NCBI GenBank assembly: GCA_034696485.1
Contig: JAQIWT010000416.1
Coordinates: forward strand, 1-20,875
Reading direction: 5' to 3'
Length of the DNA: 20,875 nucleotides
Origin: Isohypsibius dastychi
Lineage: Eukaryota > Tardigrada > Eutardigrada > Parachela > Isohypsibiidae
Below, piece by piece: positions 1 to 8,824 of this stretch; position 1 is the stretch's first letter; every line of letters starts with the position of its first letter. The position numbers were made by a program, and so were the translations under genes. A model generated the notes under the pieces. That model was not told the DNA's origin and searched no databases. It saw nothing but the letters and a program-made list of their open reading frames with translations.

Positions 1-2
1 TT

Positions 3-20
3 GGGGGGGGGGGGGGGGGG
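3..20. repeat. G18 homopolymer run at the window edge
   Basis: Eighteen consecutive G, probably in an intron of the beta-lactamase-like gene. Its place at the very edge suggests an assembly or sequencing break at the run. Confidence 0.9.
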
Positions 21-129
21 CATTTGCAAGATTAGCTTCCGATTTCGATGGCAGATTTAAATTTAGCAGCATTAGTGCAGAGAAAAGTTGGGTGATAAAA
101 TATTGCACACACGAGGTTTCTTGTTTCAG

Positions 130-2676
130 GATATATCAGTGAGCTGATTGCTAAAAAGACCACTGGAAAATATGTTTCGTGGGAGGAGCTGCTGCTAAAC
201 CACATCTTCAAACCACTGAACATCTCAGAGACCGTGTCGTTCCAAAACAAAATTGGGGAAAATGTCCGCTTGGCTAAGCCTTACATTCTTCTCAATGGAG
301 AAGCCCACGAAGTTGACGGAAGAACTCTTTTAGAGATTGATCATCTCGGGGGACCTTCAGGTTCACTCTGTATTCCGACGACTAACATGCAAGTCTGGCA
401 GCAGCTGTTGCTGAACAAGGGACGTTTTGGAGAAAAGCAAGTTATTCATACTGAAGATATTAAAAACATGTGGATGCCGCGCGTTATTCTTCCTCGTATT
501 GGTCACTACGCTTTGGGATGGCAAGTTGGAAACTATAACGGTGAGTGAATGTAAACTGTGATCGAGTTGGGTAAGGTTGTTGAAAATATTCCAAACGTTC
601 TGTCCATTTGTCTCCGTTTCTGACGTGATCCAGTCCAATGACGTTCCAATCGAAGCAATCAGCAAAAGCTTACGCGAGATTTTATTTTTTGAAAAGCGAA
701 CACATTTTTGCTTCCAAAACACAATGGAGCAAGCAGCTAGCTTGAAATCATAGGCCTGCTGCAAGCTATAATTTCATCCACTTCTCCAGCGGGGAAAATG
801 GTTTGCATGGAGGAGCCTATACCTGATATGTCTGATCATTTTAAGACCGGCTGAAGGAGCGCAATCTGTCTTGGTGATTTTATTCATTGGAACAATAGCA
901 CTCAAAATCCATTCCGGACATTGCTTAAGAGCGGTAGACAGGGGAGAGCAGAGAGAGTAGACTAGCTATTAAAACATGCAATGGCCTGAACCCTGAAGGG
1001 GTAACAACTAGCAACTCAAGGCACAACCAATCAAAGCAATAGTAACAGCAGGCTATATTCGATCTCAACGCTCGTACCTCCCCGCTTTCATCAATTCTTC
1101 CAAGCCCGAGATTCAACCCAGGTCGCCTGCAACCACGCTTGGCCAGACTCGGCGGTGTCCGACCCTCGTACCATCTGGCCACGAGCGCTGCCTATCTAAC
1201 GAGGGGTCACCTTCGAAGGCAGTTCTCTCTCCCATCCCACTCATCCAGCCTCGCGATGTTGAAAATCGAAGGATTTCGATGGACAAGCTTGAGCTGACGA
1301 TATTGTGCTGGTCGATGAAAAACGGCTAGCCGTTGAGCCCCAGGGAACGACCAGGTTTTTTAGAAGCTTTCGACTTCTGAGATCTTCTCTGACCACTGCA
1401 ACATTTTTTGCGCGCGTAGGAGCCAAGATTTTCAGTTCTTAGATTTTTGAGATGCTATAAGGTATTGAGTCATGTAAGGATGTGAGTTGTAGAGTGACAA
1501 GATCCTTGTCGAAGAAATACTTAACACATTCCTGTTTGCGGCTGCTCTGCCTTTCTGGGTCACTGGGCGCGTTTAAGCGCGGAGTCATTCTCTAATCGCA
1601 GCTTGCGCGGGATCAGCCTCATTAAAAACCGGAAGCTCGTTCAGTATCATCAAAGAATTAAATAAATCAGCGGGTTTAGTGTTTTGCTTCATTTCGAAAA
1701 TCGATGGTTCTCTTCGGAGCTCTGCTTTTTGTAGTTATCGCAGGGATGGGACAAAGACTTGTGATGATATAATTTGTTCGAGTAGCTCATTATAAAGTCA
1801 GTTCTTGAGCCTGCACTCGATCCATCCCCTGGGCATTTACTCCTTCTGGCGATCTGAACCTTCATCGGCAATCCCATCTTGTCAAAGCAGGCTTCTTTGT
1901 CACGTTCCTTGCCCAAATGGCTGACTTCCTCAATTGTTTCCAGCGATGGGCAGCTTAGGTTTCGCTTTTCACTAGGTTTGGTGTGAATTCTGTAGATTTC
2001 ATGTTATTTCGATGAAAACTGGGCTGTTTTTGAAGGTCAAACATTCATGGGTCATCCGGGTCAACTGCAGCTGCCTCCATATTCAACGGACCTCATTATA
2101 TTCCCTGACCACAACATATCCATATATAGCACAGCGACCCTTATCGACTACACTGATCTCCGGAGGTTTGGGCTCTATCTTTTCGATAGGCTGACAGGAG
2201 TGGATAATACGGGTTTGATCCCGTGTAAAACTGATGCCAGAAACACCACTGACCCTTTAAGTGGCACCAGTTTTTCCCTTGATGTTAATCAATATATTGG
2301 GACATACGTCCATCCAGTTCAGGGCACTTTGGATGTGCTCACAGGACCTGATGAAACTTTGCAGCTTCTGATCGGTACTCAGGGGAACGCAACCATCGAA
2401 TGTAGAATCTCGGCCGTGAAATGCCATCTGAGATTTCATGGATTGTTGTGGATGCTCTCAGAAGCGGATGAATTCCGATATGTAAACCCCCCGGCGGCTG
2501 TGATCGATTTCTGGAAGCTGGATGGAGAGCACGCTCATACAGTCAGTCTGCCTTTTTACAGTCCGGATACTTTAGTCGAATTCCGGTGGGTCAAGCCAAA
2601 TCCCCCTACCGGCGGAGGTTCATACAACAGAACAAAATCAGTTTTGCTCTTGGTAACAATGTGGTTACTGTCTTAA
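130..2676 (+). CDS. Serine beta-lactamase-like (LACTB/PBP-fold) protein, 3' part, probable GPI tail
   Basis: Two exons are visible, 130-540 and 2036-2676, joined in phase 1; earlier exons lie left of the window. The 130 acceptor follows TTGTTTCAG and the 541 donor is GTGAGT. The first exon holds the family stretch from YISELIAKKTTG through HIFKPLNISET, then GGPSGS and YALGWQVGNYNG. The second starts at GQTFMGHPGQ, whose HPG fits the third (H/K-x-G) active-site motif of this fold, followed by LIIFPDHNISIYS. The C-terminal part (YIGTYVHPVQGTLDV... LVEFRWVKP) resembles the DUF3471-type domain that often follows the hydrolase fold. The catalytic SxxK and YxN motifs would be upstream, so activity cannot be judged. 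Such proteins are serine hydrolases or peptidases of mostly unknown substrate in animals. The last residues (GGGS, short spacer, VLLLVTMWLLS, stop) look like a GPI-attachment signal. The family call is firm; the GPI call is inference. Confidence 0.85.
541..2035 (+). other. Long intron of the beta-lactamase-like gene
   Basis: This 1,495-nt intron runs from GTGAGT to CTGTTTTTGAAG. It is far longer than most introns here. The acceptor was chosen because it alone keeps phase 1 and joins NYN directly to GQTFMGHPG. The upstream AG at 1994-1995 would give phase 0 and does not fit. The intron holds the tRNA-like segment described separately. I see no supported exon in the rest. Confidence 0.75.
905..1215 (-). 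repeat. SINE-like segment with tRNA-related head
   Basis: Read on the minus strand, 1190-1105 resembles a degenerate tRNA gene. It has an A-box-like TGGCCAGATGG, a second A-box-like TGGCCAAGCGTGG, and a B-box-like GGGTTGAATCTC that lacks the usual C of GGTTCGA. About 200 nt of unrelated sequence follows, as in tRNA-derived SINEs. The B box is damaged and no anticodon arm can be folded with confidence, so it is not annotated as a tRNA gene. No poly(A) tail or target-site duplication was found, so the limits are approximate. Confidence 0.35.
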
Positions 2677-3643
2677 GGACCAGAACTGGAATTTCAGTTT
2701 GCTTCACTGCCTGAAACTATGAAATGATTTTCAGAGAAAATATGAAAATATGGAGTTGAAACTTGGATGTACAATTTTGATCTCTCGCTGTGGCCAACCA
2801 TTTACCCACCCATCCATTGGTCATTGGTTTGTAGCTACTGTATTTCGTCAGTGTTATCTGATTGGATGAATGGCACATTTACTATCACTCTTTTGGTGCA
2901 GCTGCTACTTTTGTAGCAGCGGCTACTGAACAAATGCTTGCCAGGGGAACAACAACCAAGCATGTCAGGGGTTTAGTCCAGAGCCGCCGCTCAAGTATGC
3001 ACAACTGTTTGAAGTCGTTTTCCAGCTATTAAGACATAGCAAAATTCTGCGAAAGAAAAATACTCGTGACCCTTACATTCCTGTCATGGAAGTTCAAATC
3101 AAATCACCTCAGCTTCTAGCCACTGTCACTCTGACTCAATCCTCAAGCAGAACCAAACACAGAACTGTATTTTGAATGGCGAATGACCAGTATCGATTGA
3201 ATTCCAACATGACCACACAAGATCAAATCAAATACCACATCCATACTACATTTGACGGGACTGATGTATTTATCAAGAAGCCATGTCATTTCTGATAACC
3301 TTCTTGCAACTGGTTTCTGCTTTCCGGTTGTACTTTCTCATTAAACATATACTTGACCTTTCGCACTTGTATTCTGATTTCATGGGTTTTTTCGGCCCAA
3401 ATTTGTTGTAATCTTGAAGGCCAAAACAGAGTTTCGAAACCCAAACAATCTCGAGTGGACTTTGTGCCTGGAGCACAGTCCCCTTTCATAGAAGTCGAGT
3501 TGCATGTAACAGGAATTATCTATTCAACGAATACGGATACTGACCAGGATTTGGTGTGCTCTCGGCTCATCCGATCGTTACCAGTAGGCTGCACTCAGTC
3601 ATTTCATCTCATTTTGAGAACGTGGATAGTCTTTTGACGGAAA
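2677..3643. other. Intergenic region
   Basis: This stretch separates the beta-lactamase-like gene from the small peptide gene. No open frame with a start codon, splice signals and family motifs was found. It contains a short perfect hairpin (2901-2920), listed separately. No canonical AATAAA was seen after the stop at 2676. The promoter of the downstream peptide gene should lie near its right end, but no clear TATA box was identified. Confidence 0.6.
2901..2920. repeat. Perfect short hairpin, 8-bp stem, 4-nt loop
   Basis: GCTGCTAC, TTTT, GTAGCAGC. The stem is perfect and the loop is four T. It lies in intergenic DNA about 225 nt after the stop of the beta-lactamase-like gene. A chance origin is possible and no function is assigned. 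Confidence 0.5.
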
Positions 3644-4000
3644 ATGTCGCAGGGTGTTTGGGTATCACTAGTGATTCTCTCGGTCGTGGTTTTGTTCAGC
3701 GAAGTGGGATCAAAAGTAAACGGAGATACTGGAGTATGGAGAAATCGAATGATTCATGGTGATGCACAACTTTATGGTAAATAAGTAAGCTGTGTAATTG
3801 GTTCGGCGGGAACTGGTGAAAAACTCGCCCCATTACGATGTATTTGTTGTTTAGTTGCCGATGGCTCGATTTGGGAGGACGAAGATTTGCTTCAGCATTC
3901 GAAAAATGTCTGGAATTGTCGCTTTAGGTGTGGAGCTTTTCGTGGCGCTCAGAGGAGGAACTGTCTGTCAAAGTGTCGTCTTGTCCCTCGGCCTTTTTAG
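3644..4000 (+). CDS. Predicted small secreted cysteine-rich peptide (92 aa)
   Basis: Two exons, 3644-3776 and 3855-4000, are joined in phase 1 (donor GTAAAT, acceptor TTGTTGTTTAG) and give 92 residues ending at TAG. The N-terminus (MSQGVWVSLVILSVVVLF, then SEVGS) is a convincing signal peptide with likely cleavage near residues 20-23. The middle is polar to acidic (IWEDEDLLQH). The C-terminus holds all four cysteines as CRFRC, ten residues, CLSKC, that is C-x3-C-x10-C-x3-C, with many Arg/Lys. This spacing suits a two-helix hairpin held by two disulfides. The family is not recognised; a hormone, antimicrobial or other secreted peptide are all possible. An ATTAAA at 4004-4009 could be a poly(A) signal but is very close to the stop. 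Support is the signal peptide, a splice pair that keeps frame, and the ordered cysteines; there is no homology evidence. Confidence 0.6.
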
Positions 4001-4922
4001 ACGATTAAAAAACATGGCACTTTAGGCTATTTTCCTTCCAGAATACAGTGTAATACCTGGTTTTGCTAATGATTTTATCTCTGTTTTTCTTGTGTTCAGA
4101 TTGATCAGATGGTGTGAGAGCAAAAAACAATGTGTTGGCAAGCTCATCGCAAGGCAGATTTTTCGTGTGTAAGAGGCATACTCTCTTCGGCAGCAAGAGT
4201 TTTCCGACCACGGAATATTTGCAGTTCCTCGCGAGACGCTGCTCCATCGATTAAGAGCATTTTTCATTTCAGCCGCATTCCACCATGGTAGCCAATGTCT
4301 CGAAATCTTAACCAGCCAATCGAACATTATATAGCTCATGGGCACATTTTTGTCTGACAAGCAAACATCACGAACGCGAAAATTCGAAAAAAATAACTGA
4401 GGAGTGCAAAAGGTGGCATTTTTCGCGCTGATAATTGTCTCGCCAATAACTCGGGTGAATACGGACGCTGGAGCAGACAAATAATGGAAGAAGGGAGCAA
4501 AATGTCCCTTTTGCTGCAGAAAGCGGGGCTTACCAACAGAAAACGACGGGGCTCACGAACTTGAAATCGTGCAATCAAGAAGTCGTGCAAGTGCAAAGTC
4601 GTACGATTTAAAAGCCGTGAGCCCCGTCGGTTCGTGTTGGTGGGCCCCGCTTTCTACAGCAAAATTTTTGTTCCTTTCTTCCCTTTTCTGTCCGCTCCAG
4701 CGCCCGTAATCACCCGACTTTTTGGCAAGACAATTATTAGCGCAACAAATGCTACCTTCTGCACTCCTTGGTTATTTTTTTCGAATTTTCGCGTTCGTGA
4801 CGTTTGCTTGTGAGCGTAAAGGTTCTGAGTTGACGACTTGCTTGCGTCGTTATTTTGGCCAAAAAGACCACTAACAAGCAGGAGTTTCGTACTAATCGAA
4901 AAATATCCTCAATTGTCTCCAC
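4001..4922. other. Convergent intergenic region
   Basis: This lies between the 3' ends of the small peptide gene (+) and the copper monooxygenase gene (-). About half is the foldback element at 4358-4810. Open frames on the minus strand here run through one arm of the palindrome, show no family motifs and are not called. A CTTGTGTTCAG at 4094-4104 resembles an acceptor, but no donor or start could be paired with it. Confidence 0.6.
4358..4810. mobile_element. Foldback element (imperfect palindrome, MITE-like)
   Basis: The left half read forward and the right half read in reverse complement match over nearly their full length. Both begin CAAGCAAAC, then (A/G)TCACGAACGCGAAAATTCG, and continue with scattered mismatches and small indels through GAAAGCGGGGC and CGACGGGGCTCACG. 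The innermost strong stem is 14 bp perfect (4543-4556 with 4616-4629), enclosing a loop of about 59 nt. Total size is about 450 bp with no transposase frame. This is the layout of a non-autonomous foldback or MITE-type element. The arms have diverged (by eye about 80-90% identity), so insertion is not very recent. No clear target-site duplication was found. Confidence 0.7.
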
Positions 4923-7641
4923 TCAGTTTGACATCCATAAAACCAAAACCATGAAACAAACGCCAAAGAAACGGTGAAGACTCAGATTTGTAGCACTAGA
5001 ACCGGATCCCCCTGGACGACCGGTGGAGCTGGGTGCATCCTGAATGAGTTCTCGTCAAAATTAGGCGCGTCAGATTTCGAACGACCTCACCTGTGTACAC
5101 TGCCTCTGCTCAAGCGGATCGACATACGGCTCATATTTTGAGATGGAGTCTATTATTCCTCCTGCTTCAGGGTTCTACGAGTGAAGAAAATTAGGTTTGC
5201 GGAATTCGGTATACCCCAAATCTCATCACCCCAAAACATTTGACCGAATGTTTCCCCTTTCCGCCTTGATAATCCCTGATGTGGCTGAGATTAGGCTCTG
5301 ACCAGTTGTAATTCCGGACATGTTCGGTCAAGGCCGGCCAATCGTCTTCAGCAGATAAAATATGGCTTTAAAACATGTTCTTATAAATGGGGCATTTAAA
5401 CTGACCGTATGTGATAGTTCCTGCCCATCCGTATGCTTCAGCTAATGTTTGGGGGTCGGGCTGGCTCGTGCAGTACCCCAGGTCAAGGACTGGATAGTAA
5501 TAAGCGTAGATGAAGCACATCTCCTCTGTAACGTCAAATTCAGAATTATGGAAAACGGATCAGTTGTTCAACAGATGCCCAACTGACCTTTAGTTCCAAA
5601 ACCCCCCTGAAAATATCAACTGTGAGAACACGTTATCATTTATTATCCAAAAACTCACAAAGGTGATGTTTTGTCTTGTAGTTGGTGACAGACTAGAGTA
5701 GACACACTCAGTGATGATTGCATCACCCTGGAAAATTAAGTTACGAGGGTGGCTTCCCGCGAACGCTTGGGACTTGATGTTTTCTCACAGGAAGTATTTT
5801 TCGTGGTTGCTTGTAAGCTCTGAACTGCTGATAGTTGAAGTCGTAGTTCTCGTCGCTGACCAGCGGCTCGATTTCTTTTCCATCACGTATATGCCGAGAG
5901 ATGACCTTCGTGCCTACACAATTCGAACCATCCGAGAACGCACCATTTAGGTCAATGCGGTTGGGTTACCTAAAAGGTGAGTGTGTGGCTGAGCCAACAC
6001 AATGTTGATCCCGTCTTTCGGCAACATCTGAAACGGCAGCGATTATTCAAGAATCAAGATGGCCAAAACTTACATACTACGCTACCTTGGCAGTACATGT
6101 GCTGGGGCATTCGGCGCGGACAGGCCAGCTGTCCTGGAGTCCGGGAATTGCAGTGGTCCCTGGAAGCATTTGTCCCATAAACAATACCATCACATTATTC
6201 AGAGCTGCTCTGCTCACAATCCATTGTATTGCTGGCAAAGCTGGTGAACCCCGCGTCGTGAGTTCGTTTCGTGTTCGAGAACACTAGCCTTAATCCCGAT
6301 TTGTCGGTTCTGGTTGTACTTAACAGGGGATTGTCATAGTGGTTCTGCAACATGATCCAACCGCCTTCAGCTAGGGCGCTCTTGATTGGATATGCTACGT
6401 CCGGAGGGAAATAGATATGCTACACGAAAGGTCGTAACACCAAGCGCATCCAAAGGCGGCAACAAGATATGAGTACCTCGCCTCCCTTGGCCCAAGTGGC
6501 GATCATTTTAGTGCAGAAGGACGAAACTCGTTCGATATCATCTGACATCTCAAAACGCCTCCGTACTGGGAAGGTTTCATTGATGGCTTTGTTGCATAAG
6601 AAATAATCCATGTGATGAACGAGGTCCTCATTCCCAGGCTGGATCACTGGCTCGAACTGACAAAAATTAGAATGGTAATTGTTAAATTTACAAGCGTTTC
6701 AGTCACTCACCCCGATCATGTACTTTCCGTCCATCGAACCATCCGTGGGGAACTTCTGGAGCTCGTTCCAGTAGATGGTTTCAAGTGGCATCATTTGCGT
6801 CTAGGATGTGGACATTTCAATTAAACGCGTGAAAGTCAATGTTTTTGTGACACTCACTCCTTGCATTATGAAATCGACATAGCTTATCTCTTCGTCTGGG
6901 AGCTGAGCTGGCTTTTCATGGCCAGACTCGAACATGAACAGGCTTTTAAGGCCTTTCGATTCATGGAGATGCTTGGTCAGTCGGTAGCCCGTTGGTGTCA
7001 GCAGCGGCGCATCTGGATGGGAAGCGTAGATGAATCGCATAGTGTCGTGCTAACAGTATGAATTCTCAATCCTCCAAACTTCAGATATCATATCGAAATT
7101 TCTTACCGAGATAACGACGTCGTGCTCGTGATCACATGAGTGCATTTTTCGAGAGAATCGGAAGATGACGACGGTGTCGTTTGAGGTTGCACCTTCCAAT
7201 TTCCAGTCCTGCTGTGCATCCAGAATCGGATGGACCTTATCGGGAGCGTACCGATCCTACGAACCATTGTAAACATCCAGTTTGAGTGAAAATCAGAAAT
7301 TTATATAATTCATTTGAGTTCATCTAATGAATTCAATGTTAGATTCGCTGGAAACACACCTCGAGTACTGCGTCGCCTTGGCTGTCGTAGAATCCGACGG
7401 CAATATCAGCTCCACGCATGCCACCAGTTGGAGTCAGCCCGAATCCGAACCAACCAAACTTGCCGTTAGTCTTTGGTGATGTCACTTTGAAAGCCACTTC
7501 ATCGCTGCTTGTTTGACTCCATTCAACAAGGGCTCCCTGTTCATTCAGCTTTGCGCTTCTTTCGTACGTTGGCTCGGTCACTACTGCTGTTGCGGTCAGC
7601 GCAATGGGCAGTATGAGGGTGGTCAGCATGAAGCGCAACAT
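4923..7641 (-). CDS. Moxd1: DOMON-domain copper monooxygenase, MOXD1/DBH family (626 aa)
   Basis: Fifteen exons: 7641-7360, 7256-7107, 7049-6858, 6800-6711, 6656-6477, 6419-6250, 6209-6086, 6027-5970, 5913-5789, 5727-5659, 5606-5588, 5525-5406, 5345-5245, 5174-5091, 5039-4923. Phases agree throughout and the ATG at 7641 gives a signal peptide (about residues 1-21). A DOMON domain follows (GWFGFG at 63-68, GGMRGADI at 73-80), then the two copper-binding monooxygenase domains. All expected copper ligands are visible: HHM (H252, H253) and H325 of NHYDNP for CuA; HTH (H411, H413) and M489 of EEMC for CuB. It should be a copper- and ascorbate-dependent hydroxylase. The length matches MOXD1-type proteins (a little over 600 aa). 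Dopamine- or tyramine-beta-hydroxylase are alternatives, but the Gly/Ser-rich, hydrophobic C-terminus favours a membrane-attached MOXD1-like enzyme. The substrate is unknown. The least certain junction is the 40-nt intron at 6210-6249. Confidence 0.92.
5588..5606 (-). other. Moxd1: 19-nt micro-exon of the copper monooxygenase
   Basis: Acceptor GATATTTTCAG and donor GTCAGT flank 19 nt that encode GGFGTK plus one base. It is needed to join NITF to EEMC, which carries the predicted CuB methionine ligand. Both flanking introns are 52-62 nt and phases agree on each side. Confidence 0.8.
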
Positions 7642-8144
7642 GATGAAATAGAGAATTGTGATCTGAGCGGACCAAAAGACAGTGATCAGCTCTTTACTGG
7701 AATTCAGATCGACAGTTTCTGCTATCAGCTGAGATGGATCTTGTTCGAGATGTTGCTCATTGTTCACGGAACAAATTAGTGGTACTGTATCATACTTATG
7801 CTGATAAGGCTGCGTTCGTATCTTTAACTTTATTCGTTGTCGATGCATTTGCCGAATGGGAACCGGTCGAGATACCGACTAGTACTAAGCTAGCTGCTTT
7901 GAATAAGGTTATTTATTTATTTATCAATCTGTAGCGCACAAACTCCGTAATGGTGAATAAGATAGTGCGGTAGTTACCGAAGACTATCTGTCTTGGCGGG
8001 AGGCTTTGGAGGTCGGTCTGGTATCCAGCTGGAATCGAGTCTGAAACTTCCATCAAAACATTTGGAACTGCAAACTGACGGACCCGAGTCGAACACTTGA
8101 CCGCCGAAAGCAGAACTACGGATAAATACACTCATTGTCAGGTG

Positions 8145-8168
8145 ATTTGGGGTCATTTGGGGTCATTT
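8145..8168. repeat. Two tandem 10-mers (ATTTGGGGTC)
   Basis: ATTTGGGGTC occurs twice back to back (8145-8154, 8155-8164), followed by ATTT of a partial third unit. It sits in the divergent spacer upstream of kinase 1. Confidence 0.45.
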
Positions 8169-8202
8169 ATGGACCTATTGATTTGAAAAAACAGTCCGCA
8201 CC

Positions 8203-8252
8203 TGTAGCCGGCAGTAACGATGATATGTTGAGTGTTGACTCAGCCGGCTACA
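8203..8252. repeat. 10-bp inverted repeat with 30-nt spacer
   Basis: TGTAGCCGGC at 8203-8212 is the exact reverse complement of GCCGGCTACA at 8243-8252. It lies in the divergent spacer and could be a hairpin or a paired binding site. Chance is also possible. Confidence 0.4.
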
Positions 8253-8824
8253 CGCACGCACCCAATCTTGAAAGATAGAGTGTGGACCTTTTCTCCGTCG
8301 ATGTAGCGGCTTACCCTGTGAGGCGTGGATTTAAAATCATGGCCATCAATCAATGTACTTGACTCGTCAATCAATTCATGTTTCAGCTTGTTTTGGTTTT
8401 GAATTCGATATTCCCGCCGAAATTCATTCAGCAGTTGCACGTTACGCTGACGTCTACTTACCTGAATGGCAGCAGGATTAATCCATGATCTTCGTCTTCT
8501 TCTTTGCTGCTACTGCACTCGCTCCCTAGCCATCAGCTCAGCTCTCCACCAGAAACGGTAAAAACTTATCTTAAAATTTCGAGATCGTCTTCTGCGATGT
8601 TCTGCTGTCCAGAATCATTCTCGTAATTACGACGTGCATTTGAGCTGGCTATCGAAAACGAAGCCTGTTGGTTTTCTCCGAGACTATTTGTTGTCCGAAG
8701 TCGTTGTTGTCCCTTTCGCGCAGAATAACAGGTCCCCTTTTTGTGCTGACGTAATTATAGTTCTTGTTTTAGATTTTCAAGTTCAAGAGCGCTGGGATCG
8801 CGGAAATCAGATTTTGATTCGATA

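Larger units (their letters stand above)
7642..8824. other. Divergent promoter region between copper monooxygenase and kinase 1
   Basis: These 1,183 nt separate the start codons of the copper monooxygenase (-) and kinase 1 (+), so both promoters probably lie here. No coding frame with motifs was found. It contains two tandem copies of ATTTGGGGTC (8145-8164) and a 10-bp inverted repeat (8203-8212 and 8243-8252). No TATA box can be assigned with confidence. Confidence 0.55.

Noticed and set aside
790-826. HGGAYT in one frame of the long intron, resembling the beta-lactamase HGG motif exon
   Set aside because: It is followed at once by TGA, is out of phase with the upstream exon, and the downstream exon at 2036 supplies a fitting HPG motif and correct phase.
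1105-1190. Functional tRNA gene on the minus strand
   Set aside because: The B box is damaged and no complete cloverleaf could be drawn, so it is kept only as a SINE-like repeat.
1655-1680. TCAGCGGGT, shared with the antisense of the 28S rRNA start
   Set aside because: Only nine bases match and the flanks do not resemble rDNA.
1996-2035. 5' extension of the last beta-lactamase-like exon to the acceptor at 1995
   Set aside because: It would need phase 0, but the upstream exon ends in phase 1; the acceptor at 2035 fits both phase and family sequence.
3353-3637. 94-codon plus-strand frame with a hydrophobic start and cysteines
   Set aside because: It has no ATG, no acceptor that would supply one, and no recognised motif.
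4078-4164. Short frame with two cysteines after an acceptor-like CTTGTGTTCAG
   Set aside because: No donor or start could be paired with it and it does not resemble the nearby peptide gene.
4022-4480. 152-codon minus-strand frame
   Set aside because: It runs into one arm of the foldback palindrome and has no domain motif or splice support.
8485-8529. ATG followed by 14 mostly hydrophobic codons like a signal peptide, then TAG
   Set aside because: It stops before any mature region and no donor precedes the stop.
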